DNA of 13,769 bases from Thermoleophilaceae bacterium (GTDB taxonomy: Bacteria; Actinomycetota; Thermoleophilia; Solirubrobacterales; Thermoleophilaceae). The stretch is taken from the NCBI GenBank assembly GCA_013696425.1, contig JACCYP010000275.1:1-13769 (forward strand). Direction: 5' to 3'. A model generated the notes under the pieces. That model ran no database searches, was not told the DNA's origin, and was given only the letters and a program-made list of their open reading frames with translations. The stretch's first letter is position 1. Every line of letters begins with the position of its first letter. Below are positions 1 through 6,724 of the stretch, piece by piece. The position numbers were made by a program, and so were the translations under genes.

Positions 1-90
1 TGTCCGGGTGAGCGGGGCATTACGGTGTTCCATCCGGGCCTCCGAGCGGTAGTGAGCTTTGACACCCACAGCCTCTCGGCAGGCCCGGAC

Positions 91-345
91 CTACTTCAGT
101 TCGTTCGGAACGTGTTGAGGCACGTCAGCTAGCCCAAGGTCGGGAAGTCTCCGGTTACGGATCACGCGGACGCCGTCGACACGGCCTTGATCGCGCCTAC
201 CCGGATGCGAGGTGATCACCTCGGGGGCGTAGCCGCCCTTCAAGAGCCCGTCGGCCAAGTCGGCGATTATCCGCTCGCCGCCCCGGTGTACCTCCGGGAA
301 GTAACACGGCGCGAGAATCGCGACGCGGATCGGCTGATGAGCCAT
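91..345 (-). CDS. Truncated GT-B (family 4-like) glycosyltransferase, N-terminal fragment
   Basis: The 84 residues from the ATG at 345 resemble the start of a GT-B fold glycosyltransferase: a hydrophobic first strand (IRVAILAPCYFPE), the RGGERII segment matching the GG(A)ER motif of family 4 enzymes, a helix, then strand VITSHPGR and DGVRVIRNRRLP. The frame stops with TAG after about 80 residues, whereas intact enzymes have 350-400, so the acceptor domain is incomplete and the whole nucleotide-sugar-binding half is missing. None of the three frames between the stop and the window edge reads as a recognisable continuation. It is probably a pseudogene or rearrangement remnant of a cell-surface polysaccharide gene. 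The frame can be opened from an ATG at 411, but homology starts after the ATG at 345, which also has a -10-like hexamer 7 bases upstream; I prefer 345. The family call is fairly safe; functionality is unlikely. Confidence 0.55.
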   Translation of the reverse strand: MAHQPIRVAILAPCYFPEVHRGGERIIADLADGLLKGGYAPEVITSHPGRRDQGRVDGVRVIRNRRLPDLGLADVPQHVPNELK

Positions 346-352
346 CTGCGGC

Positions 353-358
353 AGGCTA
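353..358 (-). promoter_or_regulatory. Candidate -10 element for a leaderless start at 345
   Basis: On the minus strand TAGCCT lies 7 bases before the ATG at 345. This matches TAnnnT at the distance expected if transcription begins at the start codon. No recognisable -35 element is seen. The same hexamer precedes the PAS gene at nearly the same distance. Confidence 0.35.
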
Positions 359-586
359 CCGCCGCCGGGCGCTTGGGCCTGGTCGCTCTGGTACGACCTC
401 AAGCTGCTCATCAGAACTGTGCCGGTCGTTGCGCTGGCACGCGGCCACTAGTACTTCCGTCCATCTTTCCGCCGTATAGCTGCGGCAAAGTGTAAGGCTT
501 GGCGAGGTTGTTCCAAGCAACCGTAAGAGCGGCTCACCCTCCTGCCCGAGGACTCGCACCGGACTGCTCACTCCGAATAACAGCCC

Positions 587-1615
587 ATGTTCAACCCCCA
601 CACCTGGAGGGCTCTGGCCGCCCTCGTCCTGACCGTACTCGCAACCGCGACCGGCACCGCGTCCGCAGCGCCGGCGTTCGGCTTCAACGAGGACTGGCAC
701 GCTCGCGCGGGCCTCGCCGCGCACAGCGCCGCCCTCGGCGCGGAGGTCAACCGCCAGGGCCTCTACTGGGGGGAGATCGAACGCGCGCCGGGCCAGTACG
801 ACTGGGCCAGGTTCGACCGGGTCCACGCGGAGTTCCGCGACGCCGGCGTCAGGCCGCTCTTCGTGGCCCTGGGCAGCCCTTGCTGGGCACGGCCATCCAC
901 GCCGTGCACGAATGACCCGCGGTTCACGCCGCCGGATCCTCGGTTCAACCAGGCCTACGCCAGATTCGCCGCCGCTGCCGCCCAGCGCTATCCGGACATG
1001 GCCGCCATCGAGCTCTGGAACGAGCCGAACTTCGACACCTTCTGGACGACCGGTCCGGACCCGGCGGGCTACAGCCGGCTCGCCTGCTCCGCCTACAGGG
1101 CCGTCAAGAGCGCTGCTCCCGGCCTGACCGTGATCGCTCCGGCGCTCGCCCCGCGTAGGCGCTCGAGCGCCCACATCATGGGGCAGGCGTCGTTTCTGAA
1201 AGGCGCCATGCGAGCGGGCCTCGGGGCATGCTTCGACGACCTTTCCGTGCATCTCTACCCCGAGCCCCGCAACCTCTTTCCCTCACTTCGCCGGCAGCTC
1301 GACGAGATCCGCAGGACCGCGGCCGCCGCCGAGCCGCGGCGCCGGGCACGCCGAATCTGGGTCACTGAGGCGGGCATCCCGGGCGCCCGCGCGGGCGATT
1401 CCCAGCAGGCTCAGTTGCTCCGGAGCGCCTTCATGGAGCTGCGCGCCCAGCCGGGCATCCGTGCGATGCTCGCCCATCGCTTCAAGGACGCTCCGGCGAG
1501 CGCGCCCGCCGCAGGGCCGGCCGACCCGCGCTACGGGCTGCTCGACGCGACCGGCGCGCCGAAGGCCGGCACGCTTGCGCTCCTGCGGGACCTCGGCGTC
1601 CTGCCGCGCTCGTAG
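587..1615 (+). CDS. Secreted glycoside hydrolase-like protein, clan GH-A (beta/alpha)8 barrel
   Basis: The 342-residue protein begins with a probable signal peptide: a hydrophobic core at about residues 9-22, then TASAAPA with likely cleavage near 28. The mature part looks like a retaining clan GH-A glycosidase of the GH39/GH5-like type. IELWNEPNF (141-149) provides the putative acid/base Glu146 on strand 4, SVHLYPEP (220-227) matches the strand 6 His-x-Tyr region, and RIWVTEAG (256-263) supplies the putative nucleophile Glu261 on strand 7. QGLYWGEIERAPGQYDW near the start is typical of the family's first strands. It probably acts outside the membrane on a polysaccharide, but the substrate cannot be read from sequence. 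There is no strong Shine-Dalgarno before the ATG at 587. It converges on rel with a 13-base gap, and the truncated glycosyltransferase lies divergently upstream. Fold and secretion are fairly sure; exact family is not. Confidence 0.82.
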   Translation: MFNPHTWRALAALVLTVLATATGTASAAPAFGFNEDWHARAGLAAHSAALGAEVNRQGLYWGEIERAPGQYDWARFDRVHAEFRDAGVRPLFVALGSPCWARPSTPCTNDPRFTPPDPRFNQAYARFAAAAAQRYPDMAAIELWNEPNFDTFWTTGPDPAGYSRLACSAYRAVKSAAPGLTVIAPALAPRRRSSAHIMGQASFLKGAMRAGLGACFDDLSVHLYPEPRNLFPSLRRQLDEIRRTAAAAEPRRRARRIWVTEAGIPGARAGDSQQAQLLRSAFMELRAQPGIRAMLAHRFKDAPASAPAAGPADPRYGLLDATGAPKAGTLALLRDLGVLPRS

Positions 1616-1628
1616 GACCCGGCCAGCG

Positions 1629-3938
1629 CTATCCGTTCGGCGTGATCCTGTAGGCGTCGAACACGGCGTCGACCTGGCGCAGCCTGTGGACGCAGTTCTT
1701 CAGGGCCTGGGTGTCCCCCACCTCCACCACGAAGCGGTTCTTCACCATCGGGTGGACCACCGTGCAGCGTGCCTCGAGGATGTTGATGCCGGACTCCGAG
1801 AACGTGCGCGAGAGGTCCTCGAGCAGGCGATGGCGGTCCCACGCGTCCACCTGGAGCTCGACTCGCAACGAGGTGTCGGCGTCGCCCTCCCAGGCGACCT
1901 TCGTGAAGCGCTCGGGGGACTTCATGAGCGCCTGGACGTTTGAACAGTCCGAGTGGTGGATCGTGATGCCCTTGCCGAGTGAGATGTAGCCGACGATCGG
2001 GTCGCCGGTCACCGGGCGGCAGCACTTGGCGATGCGCAGCATCACGTCGTCGATGCCCTCGACCTTGATGCCGTAGCTCGAAGAGGAGCTGGTGGTCTTG
2101 GCCGGCTTCTCCTTGCCGCGCGCGAGCTGATCGGCGCTGCCGGCCTCCTCGACCGCGGCCTCGCCCTGCTTGAGCCGCGACATGATCTTGCCCGTTACGA
2201 CCTTCGCGGAGATCTTCGCCTGGCCGAGCGCGACGTAGAAGTCTTCGGCCTTCTTGAAGCCCATCTCGCGGATCACGTCGGCGAGCAGCGGCGAGCCGGT
2301 GATCTTCTGCGCCGGCAGGCCCTGGCGCTTCAGGTTCTCCTGGAGGATGTCGCGGCCCGTCTTCTCGGAGTCGTCGCGACGTTCGCGCTTGAACCAGGCG
2401 CGGATCTTCGACTGGGCGCGGGTGGTCTTCGCGAGCGCGAGCCAGTCGCGGCTCGGGCCCCGCTCCTTCTTGGAGGTGAGCACCTCGACGATGTCGCCGG
2501 ACTTCAGCTCGTAGTGCAGCGGCACGATCTTGCCGTTCACCTTGGCGCCCACGCAGCGGTGCCCGACGTCGGTGTGCACGTCGTAGGCGAAGTCGAGCGG
2601 CGTGGCGCCGGCGGCGAGTGACTTCACCTCGCCCTTGGGCGTGAACACGAACACCTCGTCCTCGAAGAGGTCGACCTTGAGGCTCTCGACGAACTCCTGT
2701 GGATCGTTCAGCTCCTTCTGCCAGTCGAGCAGCGACTCGAGCCACTTCACGCGGTCGGCGGGCTGCTTGGCCGGCTCGCCGTCCTTGTAGATCCAGTGGG
2801 CGGCGATGCCGTACTCGGCGGTGTCGTGCATCTCGCGGGTGCGGATCTGGATCTCGAGCGGGCGCCCCTCGGGCCCGATCACGGTCGTGTGCAGGGCCTG
2901 GTACATGTTGAACTTGGGCATCGCGACCCAGTCCTTGAAGCGTCCGGGCAGCGGCTTCCAGAGCGAGTGGATCACGCCGATCGCGCCGTAGCAGTCCTTC
3001 ACCGAGCCAACGAGCACGCGCATGGCCGTGAGGTCGTAGATCTCGTTGAACTCGCGGCCCTTCTTGGTCATCTTCGAATAGATCGAATAGAAGTGCTTCG
3101 CGCGGCCCGAGATGTCTGCGTCGATGCCCACCTCGCCGAGCTCCTGCTCGAGGTGGCGCGCGGCGCGCAGCACGTAGTCCTCGCGCTCGTCGCGCTGCTG
3201 GGAGACGAGGCCCTTGATCTCCTTGTACTTGCGCGGGTGAAGCGTCGCGAAGGCGAGGTCCTCGAGCTCCCACTTGATCGCGTGGATGCCGAGCCGGTGG
3301 GCGAGCGGCGCGAAGATCTCGATCGTCTCCTTCGCCTTCTCCTGCTGCTTGGGCTTCGGCATCGCATCGAGTGTGCGCATGTTGTGGAGGCGGTCGGCGA
3401 GCTTGATCAGGATGACCCTGATGTCGCGGGCCATCGCGACCATCATCTTGCGGTAGTTCTCGGCCTGGCGGTCGTCGCGGCTCTGGAACGTGATGCCGGT
3501 GAGCTTCGTGACGCCGTCGACCAGATCGCAGACGCTCTCGCCGAACTCCTCTCGCACCTCGTCGAGCGAGGCGCTCGTGTCCTCGACCGTGTCGTGCAGC
3601 AGGGCCGCGCACAGCGTCTCGGTGTCGAGGCGCATCCCGGCGCAGATCTTCGCGACGCCCACCGGGTGGGTGATGAAGTCCTCGCCCGAGCGCCGGCGCT
3701 GGTCGGCGTGGCGCTCGCAGGCGAACACGAACGCGCGCTGGACTCGCTCGCGGTCGACCTTCTCCACGGCCTCGTCGGCGTGCTCCTCGATCACCGCCAG
3801 GAGGTCGCCCAGGAGCTCGCGCTCGTGGGTATCGAGTGCGTCGGCCGGCCCGGCGGGCGCGGCGGCCGGCGGCGCGACGTCCACGGGCGCGCGCTCGAAG
3901 CCCGGATCCTCCGCGGGCTTCTTCTGCGTCTTGGCCAT
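1629..3938 (-). CDS. rel: Bifunctional (p)ppGpp synthetase/hydrolase (RelA/SpoT family, Rel)
   Basis: The 769-residue cytoplasmic enzyme makes and degrades the stringent-response alarmone (p)ppGpp. The full long-Rel layout is visible. The N-terminal HD hydrolase has His77, His91, the His115-Asp116 pair in LLHDTVEDT and Asp182 in LADRLHNM. The synthetase domain (about 270-380) has RFKDWVAMPKFNMYQALHT and LEIQIRT, with candidate Mg-binding Asp302 and Glu362. A TGS domain follows (about 428-488, VFVFTPKGEVKSL), then a helical region, a Cys-rich zinc-finger-like domain (Cys639-Cys640, His661-His662, Cys665) and a C-terminal ACT domain (690-768). The RFKD motif at 333-336 fits the RxKD type of bifunctional enzymes rather than the ExDD type of synthetase-only RelA, and the hydrolase residues are intact, so both activities are expected. 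It follows recJ by 44 bases. A TAGAAT hexamer 7 bases before the ATG and no clear Shine-Dalgarno suggest its own leaderless promoter. An N-terminal extension of about 35 residues is rich in Ala and Pro. Confidence 0.97.
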   Translation of the reverse strand: MAKTQKKPAEDPGFERAPVDVAPPAAAPAGPADALDTHERELLGDLLAVIEEHADEAVEKVDRERVQRAFVFACERHADQRRRSGEDFITHPVGVAKICAGMRLDTETLCAALLHDTVEDTSASLDEVREEFGESVCDLVDGVTKLTGITFQSRDDRQAENYRKMMVAMARDIRVILIKLADRLHNMRTLDAMPKPKQQEKAKETIEIFAPLAHRLGIHAIKWELEDLAFATLHPRKYKEIKGLVSQQRDEREDYVLRAARHLEQELGEVGIDADISGRAKHFYSIYSKMTKKGREFNEIYDLTAMRVLVGSVKDCYGAIGVIHSLWKPLPGRFKDWVAMPKFNMYQALHTTVIGPEGRPLEIQIRTREMHDTAEYGIAAHWIYKDGEPAKQPADRVKWLESLLDWQKELNDPQEFVESLKVDLFEDEVFVFTPKGEVKSLAAGATPLDFAYDVHTDVGHRCVGAKVNGKIVPLHYELKSGDIVEVLTSKKERGPSRDWLALAKTTRAQSKIRAWFKRERRDDSEKTGRDILQENLKRQGLPAQKITGSPLLADVIREMGFKKAEDFYVALGQAKISAKVVTGKIMSRLKQGEAAVEEAGSADQLARGKEKPAKTTSSSSSYGIKVEGIDDVMLRIAKCCRPVTGDPIVGYISLGKGITIHHSDCSNVQALMKSPERFTKVAWEGDADTSLRVELQVDAWDRHRLLEDLSRTFSESGINILEARCTVVHPMVKNRFVVEVGDTQALKNCVHRLRQVDAVFDAYRITPNG

Positions 3939-3945
3939 TCCGGTG

Positions 3946-3951
3946 ATTCTA
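3946..3951 (-). promoter_or_regulatory. Candidate -10 element for leaderless rel
   Basis: TAGAAT on the minus strand is one base from the TATAAT consensus and ends 7 bases before the rel ATG. It lies in the 44-base recJ-rel gap, so rel could be transcribed independently of recJ as a leaderless message. No clear -35 hexamer lies 16-18 bases upstream. Confidence 0.45.
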
Positions 3952-3982
3952 GCCCTGGGCGAGGCGGCCTCTTCGTGCGTCC

Positions 3983-6391
3983 CTACGCAGCGATCGCGGG
4001 CAATCTGACACTCCGGAGACGGTCCCGGCAGCTCGCGTAGGTCGATGACCGCGCAAGGTCGGTGTGTGCGGCATCGAGCAGCCGGAGGGCGCCGGCCTCG
4101 TAGGAGACGAGATCGAGCTCGCAGAGCACGCGCAACAGCCGTGCGCAGAGCGCGACGGAGCGCCGGTGGGCCGAGGCTCCTTCAAGCGCCCGCTGGAGGC
4201 CCTCATCAGCACTCAGGGCCCGGTAGACGTCCTTCAGCGGTTCCCGCAGGTCGAGCGTGGCCTGCGCCACCTTCGCCGCGAACTCGACCTCAACCGGCCC
4301 CCAGGCGCGGTGCAGCGCCGCGCCCTCGGGCCCCGGCGCCTGCTCGGCCGCGGACATCCAGGGCTCGGGCGGCGGGTCGAGAGCGGCGAGGTGCACGTAG
4401 CCGGCGGCGAGGGGCGGTTCCGCGGCGAGCTGCGCCCACGACGCGAGGCACAGCGGGCCGGCGATGCGGCCCAGAAGCGAGCCGACCGCCTCTCGCCTGC
4501 GCGAGGTGTCGGCCACGAGCACCAGCACGCTCTCGCCGCTCGCGAGGAGGTCTCCGCAGACGCCGGCGAAACCGTCGCCGCGCCGGTCGACCACGACACG
4601 CTCACCTAGTGCGGCGGGGTCGACGGTATCCAGCTCGCCACCCTCCCATGCTCGGGCGAAACCCTCCTCCCACGGCTCGTCCTCGCCGAGCACCTCGATA
4701 CCGCCGGCCACGGTCGGGCACACCGCCCGGATGTCGAGCCGCGGCTCCACCGCGCCGTTCCACTCGTTCACCTCGAGCCGCACCGCGATGTCATGCGGCT
4801 CGCCCGCCAGCTTCTTGAGCGACCCCGGCGAGGTGCGAAAGGCCACGGCACGGGCGCGCGCCCCGCCGCTCGCGACGGTCAGCCGCGCATGCTGGTTGTC
4901 CTCCCCCATGCCCCGGACATCCTCTACACGCGCGGCGGGGAGCAGCAGCACGGGCGAGCGGTTGCCGTGCCCGAATGGGCCGAGCTTCGCGAGCTCCTCC
5001 GCGAGGGGCAGGCCGACGTCGGTGCACGGCACGAGCGCGTCCACCTCCTGCACCGGGATCAGGTCCTCGGGCGCGAGCTCGCCGGCGGCATGGCGGGCGA
5101 AGGCGCGGCGGAACTCGTCGACGCGCGCCGCCTCGATGTCGAAGCCCGCGGCGGCGCGGTGTCCCCCGAAGCGCACGAGGTGCTCGGAGCACGCCCCGAG
5201 GCCCGCGTGGAGGTCATAGGCGGCCACGCTGCGGCCCGAGCCGCGGCCGCTCTCCCCGTCGAGGCTGATCATCACGCAGGGGCGGTTGTGGCGCTCGACC
5301 ATCCGCGAGGCGACGATGCCGATCACGCCCGGGTGCCAACCCTCCCCGGCGAGCACGTAGGCGGCCTGAGCGTCCTGCTCGGCGCAGAGGGCCTCGGCGG
5401 CGAACGAGATACGAGTCTCGGTGTCGCGGCGCTCGCGGTTGGCGGCGTCGAGCTCCTCGGCCACCTCCCCGGCGCGCGCATCGTCGTCGGTCATCACCAG
5501 CTCGAGTGCCGCATCCGGGCGCCCGATGCGCCCGGCGGCGTTCATGCGCGGGCCCAGACGGAAGCCGAGCGACTGCTCATCCACCCGCCCGATGTCCACG
5601 TGGGCGATCTTCATCAGCGCCCGCAACCCGGGCTTCTTCGTGCGGGACATGGCGCGCAGCCCGGCCCGCACGAGGCGGCGGTTCTCCCCAAGCAGCGGCA
5701 CCACGTCGGCCACGGTGGCGAGACCGACCAGGTCGAGGTCCTCGTCCGCCTCGGCCGGGTCATGCCCGGCGGCGGCGAAGAGGCCGCGGGCGAGCTTGTG
5801 AGCGACCCCGGCCGCGCAGAGGTCGGCGAAGGGGTAGCCGCCGAGCCCCGGGTGGATCACGGGGCAGCCGGGGAGCGTCTCGCCGGGGCGGTGGTGGTCG
5901 GTGATCACCACGTCGAGGCCGTGCTCGAGCGCGTAGGTGGCCTCCTCCTCCGCGGTCACGCCGCAATCGACGGTGATCAGCAGGCCGGTGCCGGCGGCCG
6001 CGAGCTCGTCGATCGTCCTGCGGTTGAGGCCGTAGCCGCCGTCGAAGCGGCTCGGCAGGTGCCACGACGGCTCGGCGCCGAGCCTGCGGAGCGCCCGCAG
6101 CAGGACCGCGGTGGAGCAGACGCCGTCCACGTCGTAGTCGCCGTGCACCACGATCCGGGCGCCGCTCGCGACGTGGCGCAGGATGCCCTCACACGCCGGG
6201 CCCATGTCCTCGAACAGACCCGGATCGTGATCGTCCTCGGCACTCAGGAACGAGCGCGCGGCGCCGGGATCGGCAAAGCCGCGGCGCACGAGGATCGCTG
6301 CGGCGGTCGAGGAGAGCCCGAGTTCCTCGGAGAGGGCGCGAGCGGCGGCTACGGAATACGGCTCAGTGGTCCATCGGGTCACGCCAGCCAT
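3983..6391 (-). CDS. recJ: Single-stranded-DNA-specific 5'-3' exonuclease RecJ
   Basis: This is an 802-residue DHH/DHHA1 phosphoesterase that degrades single-stranded DNA 5' to 3' in RecF-pathway recombination, mismatch and base-excision repair. The metal-binding motifs are intact and in order: DYDVDG (85-90), VDCG (141-144), DHH (165-167) and ATVADVV (225-231), followed by GPRMNAAGR (280-288). The DHHA1 part carries HPGVIGIVASR (353-363) and the GGH motif (409-411), followed by the OB-fold region. About 240 further residues (from ~560) are poorly conserved. They resemble the extra C-terminal domain of the longer RecJ type (B. subtilis RecJ is about 786 residues; E. coli about 577), including a late helical stretch that could be a winged helix. 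The start at 6391 is supported by GGAG 7 bases upstream. It lies 57 bases after the small membrane gene, a spacer occupied mostly by a heptamer repeat, and is followed by rel. Confidence 0.95.
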   Translation of the reverse strand: MAGVTRWTTEPYSVAAARALSEELGLSSTAAAILVRRGFADPGAARSFLSAEDDHDPGLFEDMGPACEGILRHVASGARIVVHGDYDVDGVCSTAVLLRALRRLGAEPSWHLPSRFDGGYGLNRRTIDELAAAGTGLLITVDCGVTAEEEATYALEHGLDVVITDHHRPGETLPGCPVIHPGLGGYPFADLCAAGVAHKLARGLFAAAGHDPAEADEDLDLVGLATVADVVPLLGENRRLVRAGLRAMSRTKKPGLRALMKIAHVDIGRVDEQSLGFRLGPRMNAAGRIGRPDAALELVMTDDDARAGEVAEELDAANRERRDTETRISFAAEALCAEQDAQAAYVLAGEGWHPGVIGIVASRMVERHNRPCVMISLDGESGRGSGRSVAAYDLHAGLGACSEHLVRFGGHRAAAGFDIEAARVDEFRRAFARHAAGELAPEDLIPVQEVDALVPCTDVGLPLAEELAKLGPFGHGNRSPVLLLPAARVEDVRGMGEDNQHARLTVASGGARARAVAFRTSPGSLKKLAGEPHDIAVRLEVNEWNGAVEPRLDIRAVCPTVAGGIEVLGEDEPWEEGFARAWEGGELDTVDPAALGERVVVDRRGDGFAGVCGDLLASGESVLVLVADTSRRREAVGSLLGRIAGPLCLASWAQLAAEPPLAAGYVHLAALDPPPEPWMSAAEQAPGPEGAALHRAWGPVEVEFAAKVAQATLDLREPLKDVYRALSADEGLQRALEGASAHRRSVALCARLLRVLCELDLVSYEAGALRLLDAAHTDLARSSTYASCRDRLRSVRLPAIAA

Positions 6392-6426
6392 TCTGCGGCT
6401 CCGGCGGGACGGAACGGGAGAAGCCC

Positions 6427-6454
6427 GTCAGCCGTCAGCTGTCAGCCGTCAGCC
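6427..6454 (+). repeat. Four tandem 7-bp units (GTCAGCC; GGCTGAC on the minus strand)
   Basis: Four head-to-tail heptamers fill half of the spacer before recJ: three are GTCAGCC and the second is GTCAGCT. On the minus strand each unit contains TGA. Because 7 is not a multiple of 3, successive units place TGA in all three reading frames, and the unit at 6448-6454 supplies the actual stop codon of the upstream membrane gene. A run of five T follows at 6456-6460 on the plus strand. The repeat does not form a strong hairpin. Confidence 0.85.
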
Positions 6455-6724
6455 GTTTTTCGGAGAGAGCGGGTCGTACTTCGCGCCGAGCACGTAGGAG
6501 AGCGCGAGCGCGCCCACCGCGCCGGGCACCGCGAGCAGCGCCTCGGTGAGGTCGGTGTCGCTCTGGCCGGGGATCGTGAACCCGGAGACGATGAAGCCGA
6601 ACACCGCGGCGCCGGCGATCGCGACCAGGAACGAGCCGATGATGCCACCGTAGAACTTGTCCGGCACGAACACCGTGAAATGCCACAGTGCGATGCCCAT
6701 CATCACCCACACGAGCATGCTCAT
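6449..6724 (-). CDS. Small three-helix membrane protein of unknown function
   Basis: The 91-residue protein has three hydrophobic segments at about 3-20, 27-48 and 62-82. The glycine-rich middle helix (KFYGGIIGSFLVAIAGAAVFGF) gives it the look of small integral membrane proteins of the GlsB/YeaQ (transglycosylase-associated) kind, but the match is too loose to name. Its ATG overlaps the stop of the SecF reading frame (TAATG), and an AAGAGG sequence lies about 12 bases upstream inside secF. It is therefore probably translated by coupling to secF. Position suggests a role at the membrane linked to secretion, but nothing in the sequence shows that. Its stop codon lies inside the heptamer repeat. 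I am confident that it is a real gene and not of its function. Confidence 0.72.
   Translation of the reverse strand: MSMLVWVMMGIALWHFTVFVPDKFYGGIIGSFLVAIAGAAVFGFIVSGFTIPGQSDTDLTEALLAVPGAVGALALSYVLGAKYDPLSPKNG

Noticed and set aside
506..522. Possible hairpin GGTTG-7-CAACC upstream of the glycoside hydrolase
   Set aside because: Only five pairs with a 7-base loop and no adjoining signal; expected often by chance.
412..586. Non-coding stretch between the glycosyltransferase fragment and the glycoside hydrolase
   Set aside because: Searched for small genes, tRNA and promoters. Weak -10/-35-like words only, nothing that stands above chance.
1531..3612. 693-codon minus-strand frame overlapping rel in another phase
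   Set aside because: Arg-rich composition with no motif; rel in the other frame has the full conserved domain set.
2796..4040. 414-codon plus-strand open frame opposite rel
   Set aside because: No recognisable domain, and it mirrors codon-position GC bias of the rel gene.
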